A stretch of DNA of 64,000 nucleotides, taken from the NCBI RefSeq assembly GCF_001485215.1, contig NZ_BBWW01000001.1, positions 3,658,001 through 3,722,000 of the forward strand. The letters are read 5' to 3'. A program made the translations under genes and the position numbers. This document shows positions 16,994 to 27,244 of the stretch, one piece after another. The notes under the pieces are model-generated. The model saw only the letters and a list, made by a program, of their open reading frames with translations. It was not told where the DNA came from and did not search any database. The DNA is from Leptolyngbya sp. NIES-2104. GTDB taxonomy: Bacteria; Cyanobacteriota; Cyanobacteriia; Leptolyngbyales; Leptolyngbyaceae. Numbering within the stretch: the first letter of the stretch is position 1; every line of letters begins with the position of its first letter.

Positions 16994-19723
16994 TCACCCG
17001 ATCGGGAGTACTAATCGGCTCATGATGCGTCCATCGTCGAGTTTGTAAAGGTTGAATTCCGATCCCATTTGTTGCATCAAAGCTTGACAGATGGCGAGAT
17101 GAAGTCCGGGCGGTTTGTCTAATGTTGTCGGAGCAAGGAGATCCACGGCACGTCCGGCTTCAAGTTCTTCGATCAGTCGCGGCTCGATCGTGCCATCGTC
17201 AGTGATTGCAATTTCCATCCATTCAACATCGATCTGCCGACACCAAATATCAATCCGTCCGCCTGGGTTGGCTCTTTGACAAGCGATCAGTAGCAATTCA
17301 TACAGCACCAATTCGATCTTGGTAATGTCCCCGAAAATCATCGGATTGATTTCATGGTGAACTTGTGACCAGAGTTGCCGCTGTTTCAGTAAATGTTCAA
17401 CTCGATCGAGTGCTCTTCTCACGAGTCCAATCATCTGCACCGTCTCGTTTCTGACCGTGAGTTGCCATTGTTCATCACGAATCACTTGGCGCACAGGTTC
17501 GATCGCGTCATCAATTTGGCGGACAAATTGAGCTTGTCTGGCATCGTTTTGTGCCAGTTCACTCAAGCGAGACGCACTGAATTTTACCGATCGATACATA
17601 TCTTCTAATCGACGGTGTTTGTACCAGCTCAAACGTTCTAATCGATCGCGATCGCGTTTCAGAACTTCCGCGACGATGAGATGCCGCCGTGACCAGGCAA
17701 GCTGTGCGACCAGTGTGTTTAAAACGGTCAATTGTCGATCGAGCCACTGTCTCCCTAAACTATCTGCTACGAGTAGAATCGCAGTCGGTTCATGTTCGGG
17801 AGCCGTTCTGAGTGTGATGGCTAACAGTTGACCGATTCCGGGCGCGTTCAACCATTGACGAGTTTCGATCGGGATTTCGTCGATCGACACCGATAAAATT
17901 CCGTCATGTGCCAGAACGCGATGGAGAAAGATATCCGTCTCGATCGAGACTTTCAGAACCGGATCTATGTTGAATTTGCGCTCTTGATTCGATTGCACGA
18001 TTCGTCCAACTCGTCGCCCTGCTGACCAAGCCACCAAAACCGCCATCGGTGCTTCTAAAAGTTGAGCAATGTACTGCAATGCAGATTTTTCCAACAGATC
18101 CAAATGCTGCGTTTGCTGGATCGTATTCAATCCCCATTGAATGGTTTGGTAAATCTTTTGCTGTTGGTCGTTTTGCTGCTGGAGTCGCCACTGTCTGAGG
18201 ACGATCCCGATCTGTTGAGCCGCAATTTTCGTAAATTCGCCTTCAGACTGGTTCCACGATCGGGGCGCTTCGTTTGCCAAAATTAACAAGCTTTCCACGG
18301 ATTTTTCTGGAGCCGTATTGCACACTAACAGCGATCGCACTCCCATTTCGAGGAGCGGAGTCCGCCAAGCCGCAAATCGCAAATCGTCTTCCAAATTCTC
18401 AATCGCGATCGCCGTGGATTGTTTTTCCAACATTTGCCAATCGATCGGGCTGAGTGATGCAAACCAAGACGGTAACGGGCGCTTGTATTTTGGCTGAGTT
18501 TGGTATCGGACTTCAAACGCATCTTGATCTGGGTCATATGCCAAAGCTAGAACCCGATCGACTTTTAACCGCTGATTCAACAAGTTCGCGGCATTCTGAA
18601 GTGCGGTCACTCCATCGCCCGTACTATAAATCGCTTGAGCAATTTTTGCGGTTAATGCTTGATCGAGTTTGACTTGTTCGATCGTGGTTTCCATGCCTTC
18701 GAGCGGCGATACGAGTGCAAGCATCTGAGCCGCCGCTTTCATGAATTGTTTATCTTCATCCTGCCAAATCTTCGATTCGTCACTTTCCGCTGTGAGAAAT
18801 CCGAGTAATTCGTTTTGATACAAAATCGGGGCAGCAATTAGCGATCGCGCTCGAATAAATTCCATGACTCGGAGCGTGATATCTGCTTTAATCAGGCTCA
18901 TCGATTCTCCGATCGCGACTACTTGATCGGCTTGTAGAGCTTGATAAAAACTGCTCATTTCCTGAATGGTTAAGCCTGATGAATCGTCAATCAGTCGCGT
19001 TCCTTTCTGCGAAGTTGCTCTACGCCAGAAGTAACGACGGGTTCGCTCAAACCAATACACACTGGTACGAGCAGGTTGAACAAAATTCTGAGTTTGGTCG
19101 ATCACGCGATCGAGGCGCTGCTCAAAATTTAGTAGCGATCGTAGTTCCGATAGCATTGACAACATCGGACGATCCAATTGCTTAATCTGTTGTCGCTTCC
19201 ATTCTTTTTCTGCGCTTTCTAGTGTTGCTGCAAATTCACCGAGTGCGATTGAAATTAACGATTGTTCTTCGGGTCTTGGAAAGTTTCCCCACAGGCTTGA
19301 ACCGACGATCGCGACTCCATAACACCGATCTTTAAACGAAATTGGAAAGACGACTGTGCCTTGAATATTCGCTTTTTCAGCAAATTTTCGCCATTCATTC
19401 GCACGTTGTTCCGCTCGTAAATCAGGCAGAGTGAGCGGATTTTGCTGAATCACGACCTGTTCGAGAATATCTCCGGGAGTCAGGGTAAATCGTTGTTTTA
19501 AGAACGGCGCATCTTTGATCGTGCTCTTACCCCCTTTGCCAAACAAGCGATGTTCTATACGATCGTATAAGCCAATCCAAACGAGATCGAACGCAAAGCA
19601 AGTCGTGAGATAGGCGTAAATGGTCTCGATCGCAACAGTGTCACCCTCTCGCAGACGTTGCAGGACGCGACTGAGGGCATTGAGTTGTTGTTCAGATTGC
19701 GTTGTCTCTTTCGAGTGACCCAT
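16994..19723 (-). CDS. Multi-GAF protein with degenerate histidine-kinase-like C-terminus
   Basis: 909 residues. At least three GAF-like domains are apparent (about 15-175, 205-345 and 365-510), with a fourth likely (about 540-675). A coiled segment follows (about 680-760), then an ATPase-like fold (about 790-909). The N-box, usually with two Asn, reads ELLLIACQRANP, so the key Asn residues are absent, while the G1-like ITDDGT and a late GLHLAICQALMQQMG helix remain. I infer a pseudokinase or signal adaptor rather than an active kinase; a His in YKHRRLED could be a relic phosphoacceptor. It precedes the small FtsL-like gene and ftsI on the same strand (95-bp gap), so it may share their transcript. 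Confidence 0.7.
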   Translation of the reverse strand: MGHSKETTQSEQQLNALSRVLQRLREGDTVAIETIYAYLTTCFAFDLVWIGLYDRIEHRLFGKGGKSTIKDAPFLKQRFTLTPGDILEQVVIQQNPLTLPDLRAEQRANEWRKFAEKANIQGTVVFPISFKDRCYGVAIVGSSLWGNFPRPEEQSLISIALGEFAATLESAEKEWKRQQIKQLDRPMLSMLSELRSLLNFEQRLDRVIDQTQNFVQPARTSVYWFERTRRYFWRRATSQKGTRLIDDSSGLTIQEMSSFYQALQADQVVAIGESMSLIKADITLRVMEFIRARSLIAAPILYQNELLGFLTAESDESKIWQDEDKQFMKAAAQMLALVSPLEGMETTIEQVKLDQALTAKIAQAIYSTGDGVTALQNAANLLNQRLKVDRVLALAYDPDQDAFEVRYQTQPKYKRPLPSWFASLSPIDWQMLEKQSTAIAIENLEDDLRFAAWRTPLLEMGVRSLLVCNTAPEKSVESLLILANEAPRSWNQSEGEFTKIAAQQIGIVLRQWRLQQQNDQQQKIYQTIQWGLNTIQQTQHLDLLEKSALQYIAQLLEAPMAVLVAWSAGRRVGRIVQSNQERKFNIDPVLKVSIETDIFLHRVLAHDGILSVSIDEIPIETRQWLNAPGIGQLLAITLRTAPEHEPTAILLVADSLGRQWLDRQLTVLNTLVAQLAWSRRHLIVAEVLKRDRDRLERLSWYKHRRLEDMYRSVKFSASRLSELAQNDARQAQFVRQIDDAIEPVRQVIRDEQWQLTVRNETVQMIGLVRRALDRVEHLLKQRQLWSQVHHEINPMIFGDITKIELVLYELLLIACQRANPGGRIDIWCRQIDVEWMEIAITDDGTIEPRLIEELEAGRAVDLLAPTTLDKPPGLHLAICQALMQQMGSEFNLYKLDDGRIMSRLVLPIG

Positions 19724-19862
19724 GTAAATCAGCCGGGGGAATAGCTCTTCTGTGTCAGGCAGACGCGCCTACTCGTTTTTTAGAGTGCCCGGAGGAGATA
19801 GGTTTTGCACGAAATCACACAGCGCGAACACGCTTGGTGCAGCGAAGCTATCGTGGCTCAAA

Positions 19863-21023
19863 ATGCGCTACTGTAGCGATGCTCTCTTGTTTTTACTGAA
19901 TTTTTCTCCAGTGTCAGATTTTTATCGATCGATTCTTCGTCCAGTGCTGTTTTCGGGTTTGAATGCTGATCCAGAGTGGCTGCATGTTCAGACTTTACGA
20001 TCGCTGTCTTGGCTAAATTCTGCCCAATGGATGCAATCGCAGGTTGATCATCTCTATGGCTATGAGTCCCCGAAATTAGCTCAATCGCTCTGGGGCTTGA
20101 CGTTTCCGAATCCGATCGGGTTGGCGGCAGGTTTTGATAAAGATGGTGTTGCGGCGAATGTTTGGTCGAGTTTTGGTTTCGGATTTGCGGAACTGGGAAC
20201 CGTCACGTTTCACGCACAACCCGGCAATTCTCAACCTCGACTGTTTCGCTTAACCGAAGATCTCGCTGCTCTAAATCGGATGGGATTCAACAATCAGGGA
20301 GCGGCTTCACTACGATCGCGTCTCGAACACCGAAAATCAGGAATTCCGATTGGGATCAATCTCGGCAAGTCGAAGATCACACCGCTTGAATCAGCCGCAG
20401 AAGATTATCTAGGCAGCTTCCGATTGTTGAAATCGCTCGGTGACTACTTTGTTGTGAATGTTAGTTCTCCAAATACGCCCGGACTGCGATCGCTTCAAGC
20501 AACGGATCAATTGGAGCCAATTCTGTCCGCGCTCCAAACCGAGAATCAGTCTGAAAAACCGCTGCTCGTCAAGATTGCACCCGACTTGGAATGGGAAGAT
20601 ATTTCTGCGATCGTTGATCTAGCTCAGCGTTATCAACTCTCTGGCATCATTGCGACCAACACCACGATCCGAAGAGATGGACTGAAAACGCAAACCGTTC
20701 GCGGCAATCCGATCACTGAGGAAGCAGGCGGAATTAGTGGTGCTCCAGTGCGGGTGCGATCGACTGAGGTGATTCGTTCAATTTGGAAACAAACGGGTGG
20801 AACTTTACCGATCATCGGAGTCGGAGGAGTCTTCTCAGCCGATGATGCTTGGGAAAAGATTACGGCTGGAGCAAGTCTAGTCCAGGTTTATACAGGTTGG
20901 GTTTATGAAGGTCCAACGATGGTGAAGCGGATTCTGCAAGGACTGGAAGAGCGATTAGAGCGATCGGAATTTTCTAGTTTTAAAGATGCGATCGGGTCAG
21001 ATCATTTTAATCCCGCAGAGTGA
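19863..21023 (+). CDS. pyrD: Dihydroorotate dehydrogenase (quinone), class 2
   Basis: 386 residues from ATG 19863; GTG 19911, just before [14 protein letters not shown], is an equally good start and matches shorter family members. The fourth step of pyrimidine synthesis oxidises dihydroorotate to orotate with FMN and passes electrons to quinone. Motifs: [52 protein letters not shown] (with the class 2 catalytic Ser), and ATNTT. The N-terminal helices ([18 protein letters not shown]) give peripheral membrane binding. No linked pyr gene. Confidence 0.94.
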   Translation: MRYCSDALLFLLNFSPVSDFYRSILRPVLFSGLNADPEWLHVQTLRSLSWLNSAQWMQSQVDHLYGYESPKLAQSLWGLTFPNPIGLAAGFDKDGVAANVWSSFGFGFAELGTVTFHAQPGNSQPRLFRLTEDLAALNRMGFNNQGAASLRSRLEHRKSGIPIGINLGKSKITPLESAAEDYLGSFRLLKSLGDYFVVNVSSPNTPGLRSLQATDQLEPILSALQTENQSEKPLLVKIAPDLEWEDISAIVDLAQRYQLSGIIATNTTIRRDGLKTQTVRGNPITEEAGGISGAPVRVRSTEVIRSIWKQTGGTLPIIGVGGVFSADDAWEKITAGASLVQVYTGWVYEGPTMVKRILQGLEERLERSEFSSFKDAIGSDHFNPAE

Positions 21024-21077
21024 GGTAGGGATTCTAGAACTTTTCTTTTAATATTGAAAAGTTCTGCGATTTTGCTC

Positions 21078-21854
21078 ATGAAAACGGCGTTTCTCATTCT
21101 CGGCGCACAACGCAGCGGAACATCGGTTACAAGTCACGTTTTATCGGAATTTGGGATCGATTTCGGCTCAGATCAACACTTCATCCAAGGCGGACACAAT
21201 CCGGTTTTCTTTGAACTCAAATGGATCAATGAAGCGAATAACCAATTGGTTCAAGCTTTGGGACATTGCTACACCGATTTCTTTTTCCCGACTGAACAAG
21301 ACTGGGAGAGCGATCGCTTTCTCGAACACGAGCAAAATCTAAAAACTCAAATTCTTCAAGAGTGGGGCGAATCTACCTCGATCGGTCTAAAAGATCCGCG
21401 CTTTTCCCTCACGTTTCCGGTGTGGCAGCGAGTCCTGACCGAACTCGGTTACAGCTTGAATGTGATTTTGACATTTCGATCGCCGTCTAGCTTTCTCAAA
21501 TCGAATCAATCGCTGTTTCTCAATTGGGAAGGTTGGGATGTCGATCGACATTTGCGATTCTGGCTGCAATTCAACTTAGCAGCAACGTATTTCACTCGCG
21601 ATTTACCTGTCTATTTCTTGAGCTATGAGGATCTCATGACCAATCCTCATAGAGAAACCGAGAAACTCGCAGAATATTTTCAACTCGATCGCGCTTTGAT
21701 CGATCGTGCTGCGGCTGTGATTGATCCCGCTCACTATCATCATCAAGCTGCCACTGAAACAGGTGTCACTTTGATCGATGAATACTATCAACGACTACGA
21801 TCGCACACCGTTTCTGCGATCGACTATGAGAACTATGTGAGGAATTCCGTCTAA
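21078..21854 (+). CDS. PAPS-dependent sulfotransferase family protein
   Basis: 258 residues from ATG 21078. The N-terminal loop LGAQRSGTS is the 5'-phosphosulfate-binding motif of PAPS sulfotransferases. The second region, around KDPRFSLTF and LTFRSPSSFL, corresponds to the 3'-phosphate-binding segment (R/S). No signal peptide is visible, so it is probably cytoplasmic. The acceptor is unknown. The stop codon overlaps the cysC start (TAATG), so the enzyme is co-made with the kinase that supplies its probable cosubstrate. Confidence 0.8.
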   Translation: MKTAFLILGAQRSGTSVTSHVLSEFGIDFGSDQHFIQGGHNPVFFELKWINEANNQLVQALGHCYTDFFFPTEQDWESDRFLEHEQNLKTQILQEWGESTSIGLKDPRFSLTFPVWQRVLTELGYSLNVILTFRSPSSFLKSNQSLFLNWEGWDVDRHLRFWLQFNLAATYFTRDLPVYFLSYEDLMTNPHRETEKLAEYFQLDRALIDRAAAVIDPAHYHHQAATETGVTLIDEYYQRLRSHTVSAIDYENYVRNSV

Positions 21855-22426
21855 TGATGCTGCAACCGATCGAATCGTTAGAGTTACTCGAACCCCGTAT
21901 CGCTCAAAAAGGTTTAACCGTCTGGTTCACAGGATTAAGTGGAGCAGGTAAAACAACAATCTCCCAAGCGGTTTACAAAAAGCTCATCGATCAAGGCTTG
22001 AAAGTTGAGCATCTAGACGGGGACTTAGTGCGGCAAACCTTGACGAAAGGCTTAGGATTTAGTCAAAGCGATCGCATCGAAAACATTCGCCGGATCGGAT
22101 TTGTCGCACATTTGCTCACCCGAAATGATGTGATTGTTCTCGTTTCTGCGATTTCACCGTATCGCGCCGCTCGCGAGGAAGTTCGCCAGCAAATCGGCTC
22201 ATTCGTCGAAATCTTTGTCGATGCGCCTTTATCAGTTTGTGAACAGCGAGACGTAAAAGGACTGTACCAAAAAGCGCGAAACGGGGAAATTCAACGCTTT
22301 ACCGGAATCGATGATCCGTATGAAGCGCCATTCGATCCGGAAGTCATTTGCTCGACCGCTACTGAATCGATCGAGCAAAGTATCGCTAAAGTGATGAACG
22401 CGATCGCTATTTTCCCCGCACGATAA
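21854..22426 (+). CDS. cysC: Adenylylsulfate kinase
   Basis: 190 residues. It phosphorylates APS to PAPS. P-loop FTGLSGAGKTT near residue 30, HLDGDLVRQTL near 55, SDRIENIRRIGF, the lid-like RDVKGLYQKARNGEI, and FTGIDDPYE all match CysC. The start codon overlaps the stop of the sulfotransferase gene, forming a two-gene unit. It overlaps the convergent downstream gene by 20 bp. Confidence 0.94.
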   Translation: MMLQPIESLELLEPRIAQKGLTVWFTGLSGAGKTTISQAVYKKLIDQGLKVEHLDGDLVRQTLTKGLGFSQSDRIENIRRIGFVAHLLTRNDVIVLVSAISPYRAAREEVRQQIGSFVEIFVDAPLSVCEQRDVKGLYQKARNGEIQRFTGIDDPYEAPFDPEVICSTATESIEQSIAKVMNAIAIFPAR

Positions 22427-22874
22427 GACGATAATCCCGATTCACATTCGGGGTTACAGTCCCTACCCAGATCTGGTAAGTTCCGGCTTCCCAGCCATCT
22501 TGCTGCACTCGCACATCGCCTCCTGATTCACCCGAATCCGCACAGCGCACACCCCCCGGACCCGAAATCAACAGCGTCGTATCTCCGCCACCGCTATCCA
22601 CTCGCAGCGACACCGAAGAAAACGGACGCTTCAGCACCAATGTATGATCCGGAGACGGATCACCAAAGCCGAGACATCTTTGATTTTGTCGATCGTTATT
22701 ACTCACCACCGCAGGTAGCGATGTTCTACCCCCGGTCGATCCCATCATCATGCCCGAACTCGTCTGATTATCGAGCGTTAAGCTTCTAAGATTATCAGAC
22801 TGTGCGATCGCTGGAATCGCCACCAACATCGATAATCCGATTCCCCAAATTGCTATCTGTTTTGAATATCCCAT
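22407..22874 (-). CDS. Exported protein of unknown function
   Basis: 155 residues with a signal peptide (about 1-24, cleavage after AIAQ). A low-complexity Ser/Gly/Met stretch (about 38-50) precedes a beta-rich domain with two cysteines (Cys67 and a second near 111) and the DxGxxDTTLLISGPGG pattern seen in pre-peptidase C-terminal domains. GGGGAGC precedes the start. It is probably periplasmic or secreted. The 3' end overlaps convergent cysC by 20 bp. Confidence 0.65.
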   Translation of the reverse strand: MGYSKQIAIWGIGLSMLVAIPAIAQSDNLRSLTLDNQTSSGMMMGSTGGRTSLPAVVSNNDRQNQRCLGFGDPSPDHTLVLKRPFSSVSLRVDSGGGDTTLLISGPGGVRCADSGESGGDVRVQQDGWEAGTYQIWVGTVTPNVNRDYRLIVRGK

Positions 22875-22937
22875 GATTTAGAAGCTCCCCATAAATCAAA
22901 GTCGAATGTAATGAGAATCTTTGTGTCTTATTGAATT

Positions 22938-23038
22938 TAGGGCGTGTTTTAAGGTCTGTTCACTGCGTTGTTCACCCGCTCCGAATTCCATTCCGGGGCG
23001 GGCGCGAACGAAGCGAAAATTTCTAAAACACATCCAGA
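22938..23038. repeat. Foldback element, short form, TAGGGCGTGTTTT subtype (copy 3)
   Basis: Left end TAGGGCGTGTTTTAAGG; the right end is the complement of TCTGGATGTGTTTTAGAAA. The interior holds CCGAATTCCATTCCGGGGCGGG and CGAACGAAGCGAAAA, shared with the other copies. It lies upstream of the exported-protein gene, unlike most copies, which follow genes. Confidence 0.75.
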
Positions 23039-23132
23039 CTCGTATTGTACGATCGAAGACATATCTGCACTTCCTATGAGTGTTCGCTTCATATAACTGA
23101 CTCTCAGGATTTTTAGAATAAACGAGGGCGAA

Positions 23133-23294
23133 ATGTTAATCGGGATCTTGACTGTGCTACTATTTCTGGGATTACTCACCGTGCGACTTGTTCTACTTCC
23201 TTCAGAAGTGCTCACCTACCTACAAGTTCCCACTTGGGCGTTTTGGCTCTTCGTGTTAGGAATGGTGACTTGGTTAATTCGAGACGAAACCTGA
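23133..23294 (+). CDS. Small membrane protein (53 residues)
   Basis: ATG 23133 is preceded by CGAGGGCGAA, a good Shine-Dalgarno. The product has two hydrophobic segments (about 2-22 and 34-49) with a short loop LPSEVLTYLQVPT and a charged end IRDET. Such a two-helix hairpin is plausible as a real small protein. I do not recognise the family. It lies on its own between copy 3 of the foldback element and the large kinase gene. Confidence 0.55.
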   Translation: MLIGILTVLLFLGLLTVRLVLLPSEVLTYLQVPTWAFWLFVLGMVTWLIRDET

Positions 23295-23388
23295 GCGCTT
23301 AACCCCCAGCGGTGCAACGATTAATACAATCGAGCAGCGTCCGACCTGCTATGAAAAGAGGAATGCCTGTTGCCCCCAGTAGAACTCT

Positions 23389-26300
23389 ATGATGGCATCA
23401 CCTGAACAAGAAGCAGCAAGGCTGACTACCCTTTACGGGTACGGCATTCTTGACACCCCACCCGAAGCAGCGTTTGATAGTTTGGCTCAGTTAGCTGCTC
23501 AGATTTGCGGGGTACCGATCGCGCTTTTGAGTTTTATGGATGTCGATCGTCAAGTTTTCAAAGCAAGATTTGGGATCGATGTCACTGAAATGCCGCGCCG
23601 CAAATCAATGTGCAATCACACCCTGACACAATCGGATGTGGTCGTTGTGGTGGATGCGTCTGGAGATGAACGCTTTATCACTCATCCGTTAGGGTCAGAT
23701 TTGCCACCGATTCGATTTTATGCAGGCATGGCGTTGATTGATTCGGATGGGTATGCGCTGGGAACGCTCTGCGTGATGGACTATCTGCCGCAGAGTTTAG
23801 AATCATCTCAAAAAGAAGCATTACGATCGCTCTGTCAGCAGGCGATGACTCTCCTCGAACAACGTCGCCAAATTCGGGAGCTAGAACAATCCGCTAATCA
23901 ACTGCGATCGACTGGAATGCAGCTTCAACTCCAGCTTCAACACGTCGTCACACGGGTTTTGGCGGAATCTGCCACGCTCGATGAAGCCACTCCTCGACTG
24001 CTTCAAACCATTTGTGAACACGCAAATTGGGATTTTGGTGAATTATGGCTTGCCGATCGCACCGCAGATCACATTCGCTGTATCGCTCATTGGAGCCGAA
24101 TGGTCGGACAATTCACCGAGTTTGAAAGCTCGTCTCAGTCGTGGGTGTTTGCGCCAGGGTATGGTTTACCGGGACGAGTTTGGAGCAGTGGAGAACCGCT
24201 CTGGATGAGTGATGTCGTTTATGACAAATTATTTTTACGATCGCATATTGCCGCCAAAGTTGGACTTCATGCGGCGATGGGATGCCCGATTCTGAGTCGA
24301 GATGGATCAGTCGGTGTGATTGCGCTGTTTAGTCATCGAGTGCAGCCCCCGGACGAAGAAATGATGACAACGATGATGGTGGCGATCGCGTCGCAAGTCG
24401 GGCAATTTATCGAGCGCAAACAAGCAGAAGAAGAATCGCAAAGACAGAATGCTCGTGCTCAATTGTTGGCGGCGATTACGCTGCGAATTCGTCGATCGCT
24501 GCACATTAACGAAGTTCTTGAAACGACGGTGGCAGAAGTACGACAGTTTTTGCAAGCCGATCGCGTCATCATGTACCGCTTTGACGAAGCTTGGGATGGA
24601 GTCGTTGAAGTCGAATCGGTGAAAGAAGGCTGGATCTCAGCTTTGGGTGAACACATTGAAGATACCTGTTTCAAAGAAGGCTCTTGGCGACGCTATCAGC
24701 AAGGTGCAACCACGGCGATCGATGATGTTGAAATCACACCGCTGACTCCTTGCCATCAAAGATTGTTACGACAATTTCAGGTCAAGGCGAATCTCGTAGT
24801 GCCGATTTTGCAGAATCAAGATAACGAGGCAGAACCGAGCCTGTGGGGATTGTTGATCGCGCATCAGTGTGAAAGTCCGCGCCAGTGGCAAAGGTTTGAG
24901 GTCGAGTTTCTGACTCAGTTGGCGGATCAAGTCGCGATCGCATTAATGCAAGCTCGGTTACTCGATCAAGAACGCCAACAGAGATCGACGTTAGCCGAAC
25001 AGAATTTAGCGTTAGAACAAGCTAGAGCCGAGGCAGAAAGGGCTTCCCAGATGAAGAGTACGTTTCTCGCCACGATGAGCCATGAGATTCGGACTCCGAT
25101 GAACGCGGTCTTAGGCATGACTGGCTTGTTGCTGGATACTGAATTGAATGCGACGCAGCGCGATTTTGTCGAAACCGTTCGCACCAGCGGCGATAATTTG
25201 CTGACTTTGATCAATCAAATTCTCGATTTTTCAAAGTTAGAAGCGCGAGAAATGGAGTTAGAAACACTCGATTTTAATCTTGCTGCCTGCATTGAAGAAG
25301 TTGCAGATTTGTTTGCGCCTGCCGCCTTTGCGAAAGGGTTAGAGATGGGTACTTTGATTCATCACGGATTACCGATCGACTTGCGGGGCGATGTGAGTCG
25401 ATTAAGGCAAATCCTGACGAATCTCGTGGGCAATGCGATTAAATTCACCAAGCAAGGCGAAGTGATCATCGAGGCTGTTTTGGAATCAGAAACGCCCACT
25501 TCAGCGACGATCGCATTTTCCGTCACAGATACCGGAATCGGCATTCCTGAAAATGCTCAAACCCGATTGTTTCATCCATTCGCTCAAGTCGATGCGTCGA
25601 TGACTCGGCGATATGGGGGAACCGGATTAGGATTAGCAATTTCGCGTCAGTTAGTGGAATTAATGGGCGGAGAAATTGGAGTCGAAAGCCGTCCGAAAGC
25701 TGGATCAAAATTCTGGTTCACGCTCACTTTTGAAAAGCAAATTGACTGCGGTTTAACTCGATCGAAACCTGCAACCGACCTCGATTTAAGTCGTTTAAGA
25801 TTACTGGTTGTCGATGACAATGAAACGAATCGAACGATAGTACGCTATCAAGTTTCCGCTTGGGGAATTGAAGTCGATGAAGCGGAAAATGCTGCGATCG
25901 CACTGGAGAAATTACGCGATCATGCTCGTTCAGAAAGACCGTACGATCTGGCAATTCTCGATATGCAAATGCCCGAAATTGATGGTGAAATGCTCGGCTC
26001 TCGAATCAAATCTGATCCGAATTTAGCCTCGACAAAATTAATTATGATGACTTCGGTTCACCGTTGGGGCGGCGCGAAACGGATGGCAGAACTCGGATTT
26101 TCTGCCTATCTGATCAAGCCTGTGAAACAGTCGCGATTGCTTGATTGCATCATGAGTCTGATGTCACCGACTGAACCTGTGAAAACGAATATTTCTCCGG
26201 TTCAAACAATCCCGAATCCTACAAATTCAAAGCTCAAAATTTTGCTAGTTGAGGATAATATTGTGAATCAGAAAGTTACTCTAAACCAATTAAAACATTT

Positions 26301-26949
26301 AGGCTACACTGCGGATGTCGCGGCGAACGGGAAAGAAGCGATCGAGATGCTTGATCAAATTCCCTATAATCTCGTCTTAATGGATTGCCAAATGCCGATT
26401 CTAGACGGATATGCCGCCACCAGAGCGATTCGAGCGCAACAGTCTCAACGCGAGAGCGTGATTATTGCACTAACAGCCAATGCAATGTTAGAAGATCGAG
26501 AGCGATGTTTGGCATCGGGAATGGATGATTATCTGAGTAAGCCGATTTCAAAAGAAAGACTGAGCGAAAAGCTAACCTATTGGGGTGAATTGTTAGAGCA
26601 ACAAGCGGTGAAACAGCAGATGAATTTAGCGATCGATTGGGAACATCTTCATCAAATCTCCGATGGTAATGAAACATTTGAGCGTGAGCTACTCCAGATT
26701 TTCTGGGAAGACACTCAAGACCATCTCAATGCTGCCAAGACCGCTTTAGAATCAGAAAATGCAATCTCAGTTTCGCGATCGGCGCATCATGTAAAAGGCT
26801 CCAGCGCGAATGTGGGATTGTATGAAATGCAAGCGATCGCATCAACGCTAGAACAACAAGCACTCAACAATGATTTATCACAAGCAGCAACACTGATTTC
26901 GCAGCTTGTGGAAATGCTAGACGGATTGAAACAGTTCCTGAATGTCTGA
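23389..26949 (+). CDS. Hybrid sensor histidine kinase with GAF sensors, two receivers and Hpt
   Basis: 1186 residues. Three GAF domains (about 20-165, 185-340 and 365-525), a coiled linker, then HisKA with phosphoacceptor His565 in [12 protein letters not shown]. The HATPase domain has the N-box LVGNAIKFT and G-boxes DTGIGI and [11 protein letters not shown]. Two receivers follow with acceptor Asp858 (LAILDMQMP) and Asp999 (LVLMDCQMP). The C-terminal Hpt domain carries His1133 in [12 protein letters not shown]. There is no membrane segment, so it is cytoplasmic. The second GAF-rich segment [20 protein letters not shown] resembles phytochrome/cyanobacteriochrome-type GAFs, but I see no chromophore Cys there. 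No cognate regulator lies next to it. The start could be ATG 23389 or 23392. Confidence 0.93.
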   Translation: MMASPEQEAARLTTLYGYGILDTPPEAAFDSLAQLAAQICGVPIALLSFMDVDRQVFKARFGIDVTEMPRRKSMCNHTLTQSDVVVVVDASGDERFITHPLGSDLPPIRFYAGMALIDSDGYALGTLCVMDYLPQSLESSQKEALRSLCQQAMTLLEQRRQIRELEQSANQLRSTGMQLQLQLQHVVTRVLAESATLDEATPRLLQTICEHANWDFGELWLADRTADHIRCIAHWSRMVGQFTEFESSSQSWVFAPGYGLPGRVWSSGEPLWMSDVVYDKLFLRSHIAAKVGLHAAMGCPILSRDGSVGVIALFSHRVQPPDEEMMTTMMVAIASQVGQFIERKQAEEESQRQNARAQLLAAITLRIRRSLHINEVLETTVAEVRQFLQADRVIMYRFDEAWDGVVEVESVKEGWISALGEHIEDTCFKEGSWRRYQQGATTAIDDVEITPLTPCHQRLLRQFQVKANLVVPILQNQDNEAEPSLWGLLIAHQCESPRQWQRFEVEFLTQLADQVAIALMQARLLDQERQQRSTLAEQNLALEQARAEAERASQMKSTFLATMSHEIRTPMNAVLGMTGLLLDTELNATQRDFVETVRTSGDNLLTLINQILDFSKLEAREMELETLDFNLAACIEEVADLFAPAAFAKGLEMGTLIHHGLPIDLRGDVSRLRQILTNLVGNAIKFTKQGEVIIEAVLESETPTSATIAFSVTDTGIGIPENAQTRLFHPFAQVDASMTRRYGGTGLGLAISRQLVELMGGEIGVESRPKAGSKFWFTLTFEKQIDCGLTRSKPATDLDLSRLRLLVVDDNETNRTIVRYQVSAWGIEVDEAENAAIALEKLRDHARSERPYDLAILDMQMPEIDGEMLGSRIKSDPNLASTKLIMMTSVHRWGGAKRMAELGFSAYLIKPVKQSRLLDCIMSLMSPTEPVKTNISPVQTIPNPTNSKLKILLVEDNIVNQKVTLNQLKHLGYTADVAANGKEAIEMLDQIPYNLVLMDCQMPILDGYAATRAIRAQQSQRESVIIALTANAMLEDRERCLASGMDDYLSKPISKERLSEKLTYWGELLEQQAVKQQMNLAIDWEHLHQISDGNETFERELLQIFWEDTQDHLNAAKTALESENAISVSRSAHHVKGSSANVGLYEMQAIASTLEQQALNNDLSQAATLISQLVEMLDGLKQFLNV

Positions 26950-26959
26950 AGTCAACGCT

Positions 26960-27174
26960 TAGAAAATGTTTGAAAAGTATGGAAAGTCTCTTCGCTTCGT
27001 TGCTGTCCCGCCCCGGAATGGAATTCGGGGCTAGTCAAACGAAGTCCACTGAAGGGGACTAAAAGCCAAGTTGAAGTCTTCAGTCCGTTTTCAACGGACT
27101 TCGCACTGTTAGCTCCGAATTCCATTCCGGGGCGGTTGAATGCGTCTCAACGATTACTCTTCAAACACCTTCTA
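26960..27174. repeat. Foldback element, long form, with 11-bp flanking direct repeat (copy 4)
   Basis: 215 bp between TAGAAAATGTTTGAAAAGTA and the complement of TAGAAGGTGTTTGAAG. Outer arms CCGGAATGGAATTCGGGGC and GCTCCGAATTCCATTCCGG pair with each other. Two inner hairpins lie between them (AGTCCACTGAAGGGGACT, and AGTCCGTTTTCAACGGACT). Immediately outside, AAGTCAACGCT occurs at 26949-26959 and again at 27175-27185, as expected for a target-site duplication. The left copy begins in the stop codon of the kinase gene. Confidence 0.88.
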
Positions 27175-27244
27175 AAGTCAACGCTTAACCGTGTGTTTTC
27201 TGTTTGATAGCCATTTCTTAATGTTGTTATGAAATGCTACTGAC

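Noticed and set aside
26950-27174. CRISPR-like repeat pattern
   Set aside because: The repeats are inverted and palindromic within a single element, not regularly spaced direct repeats.
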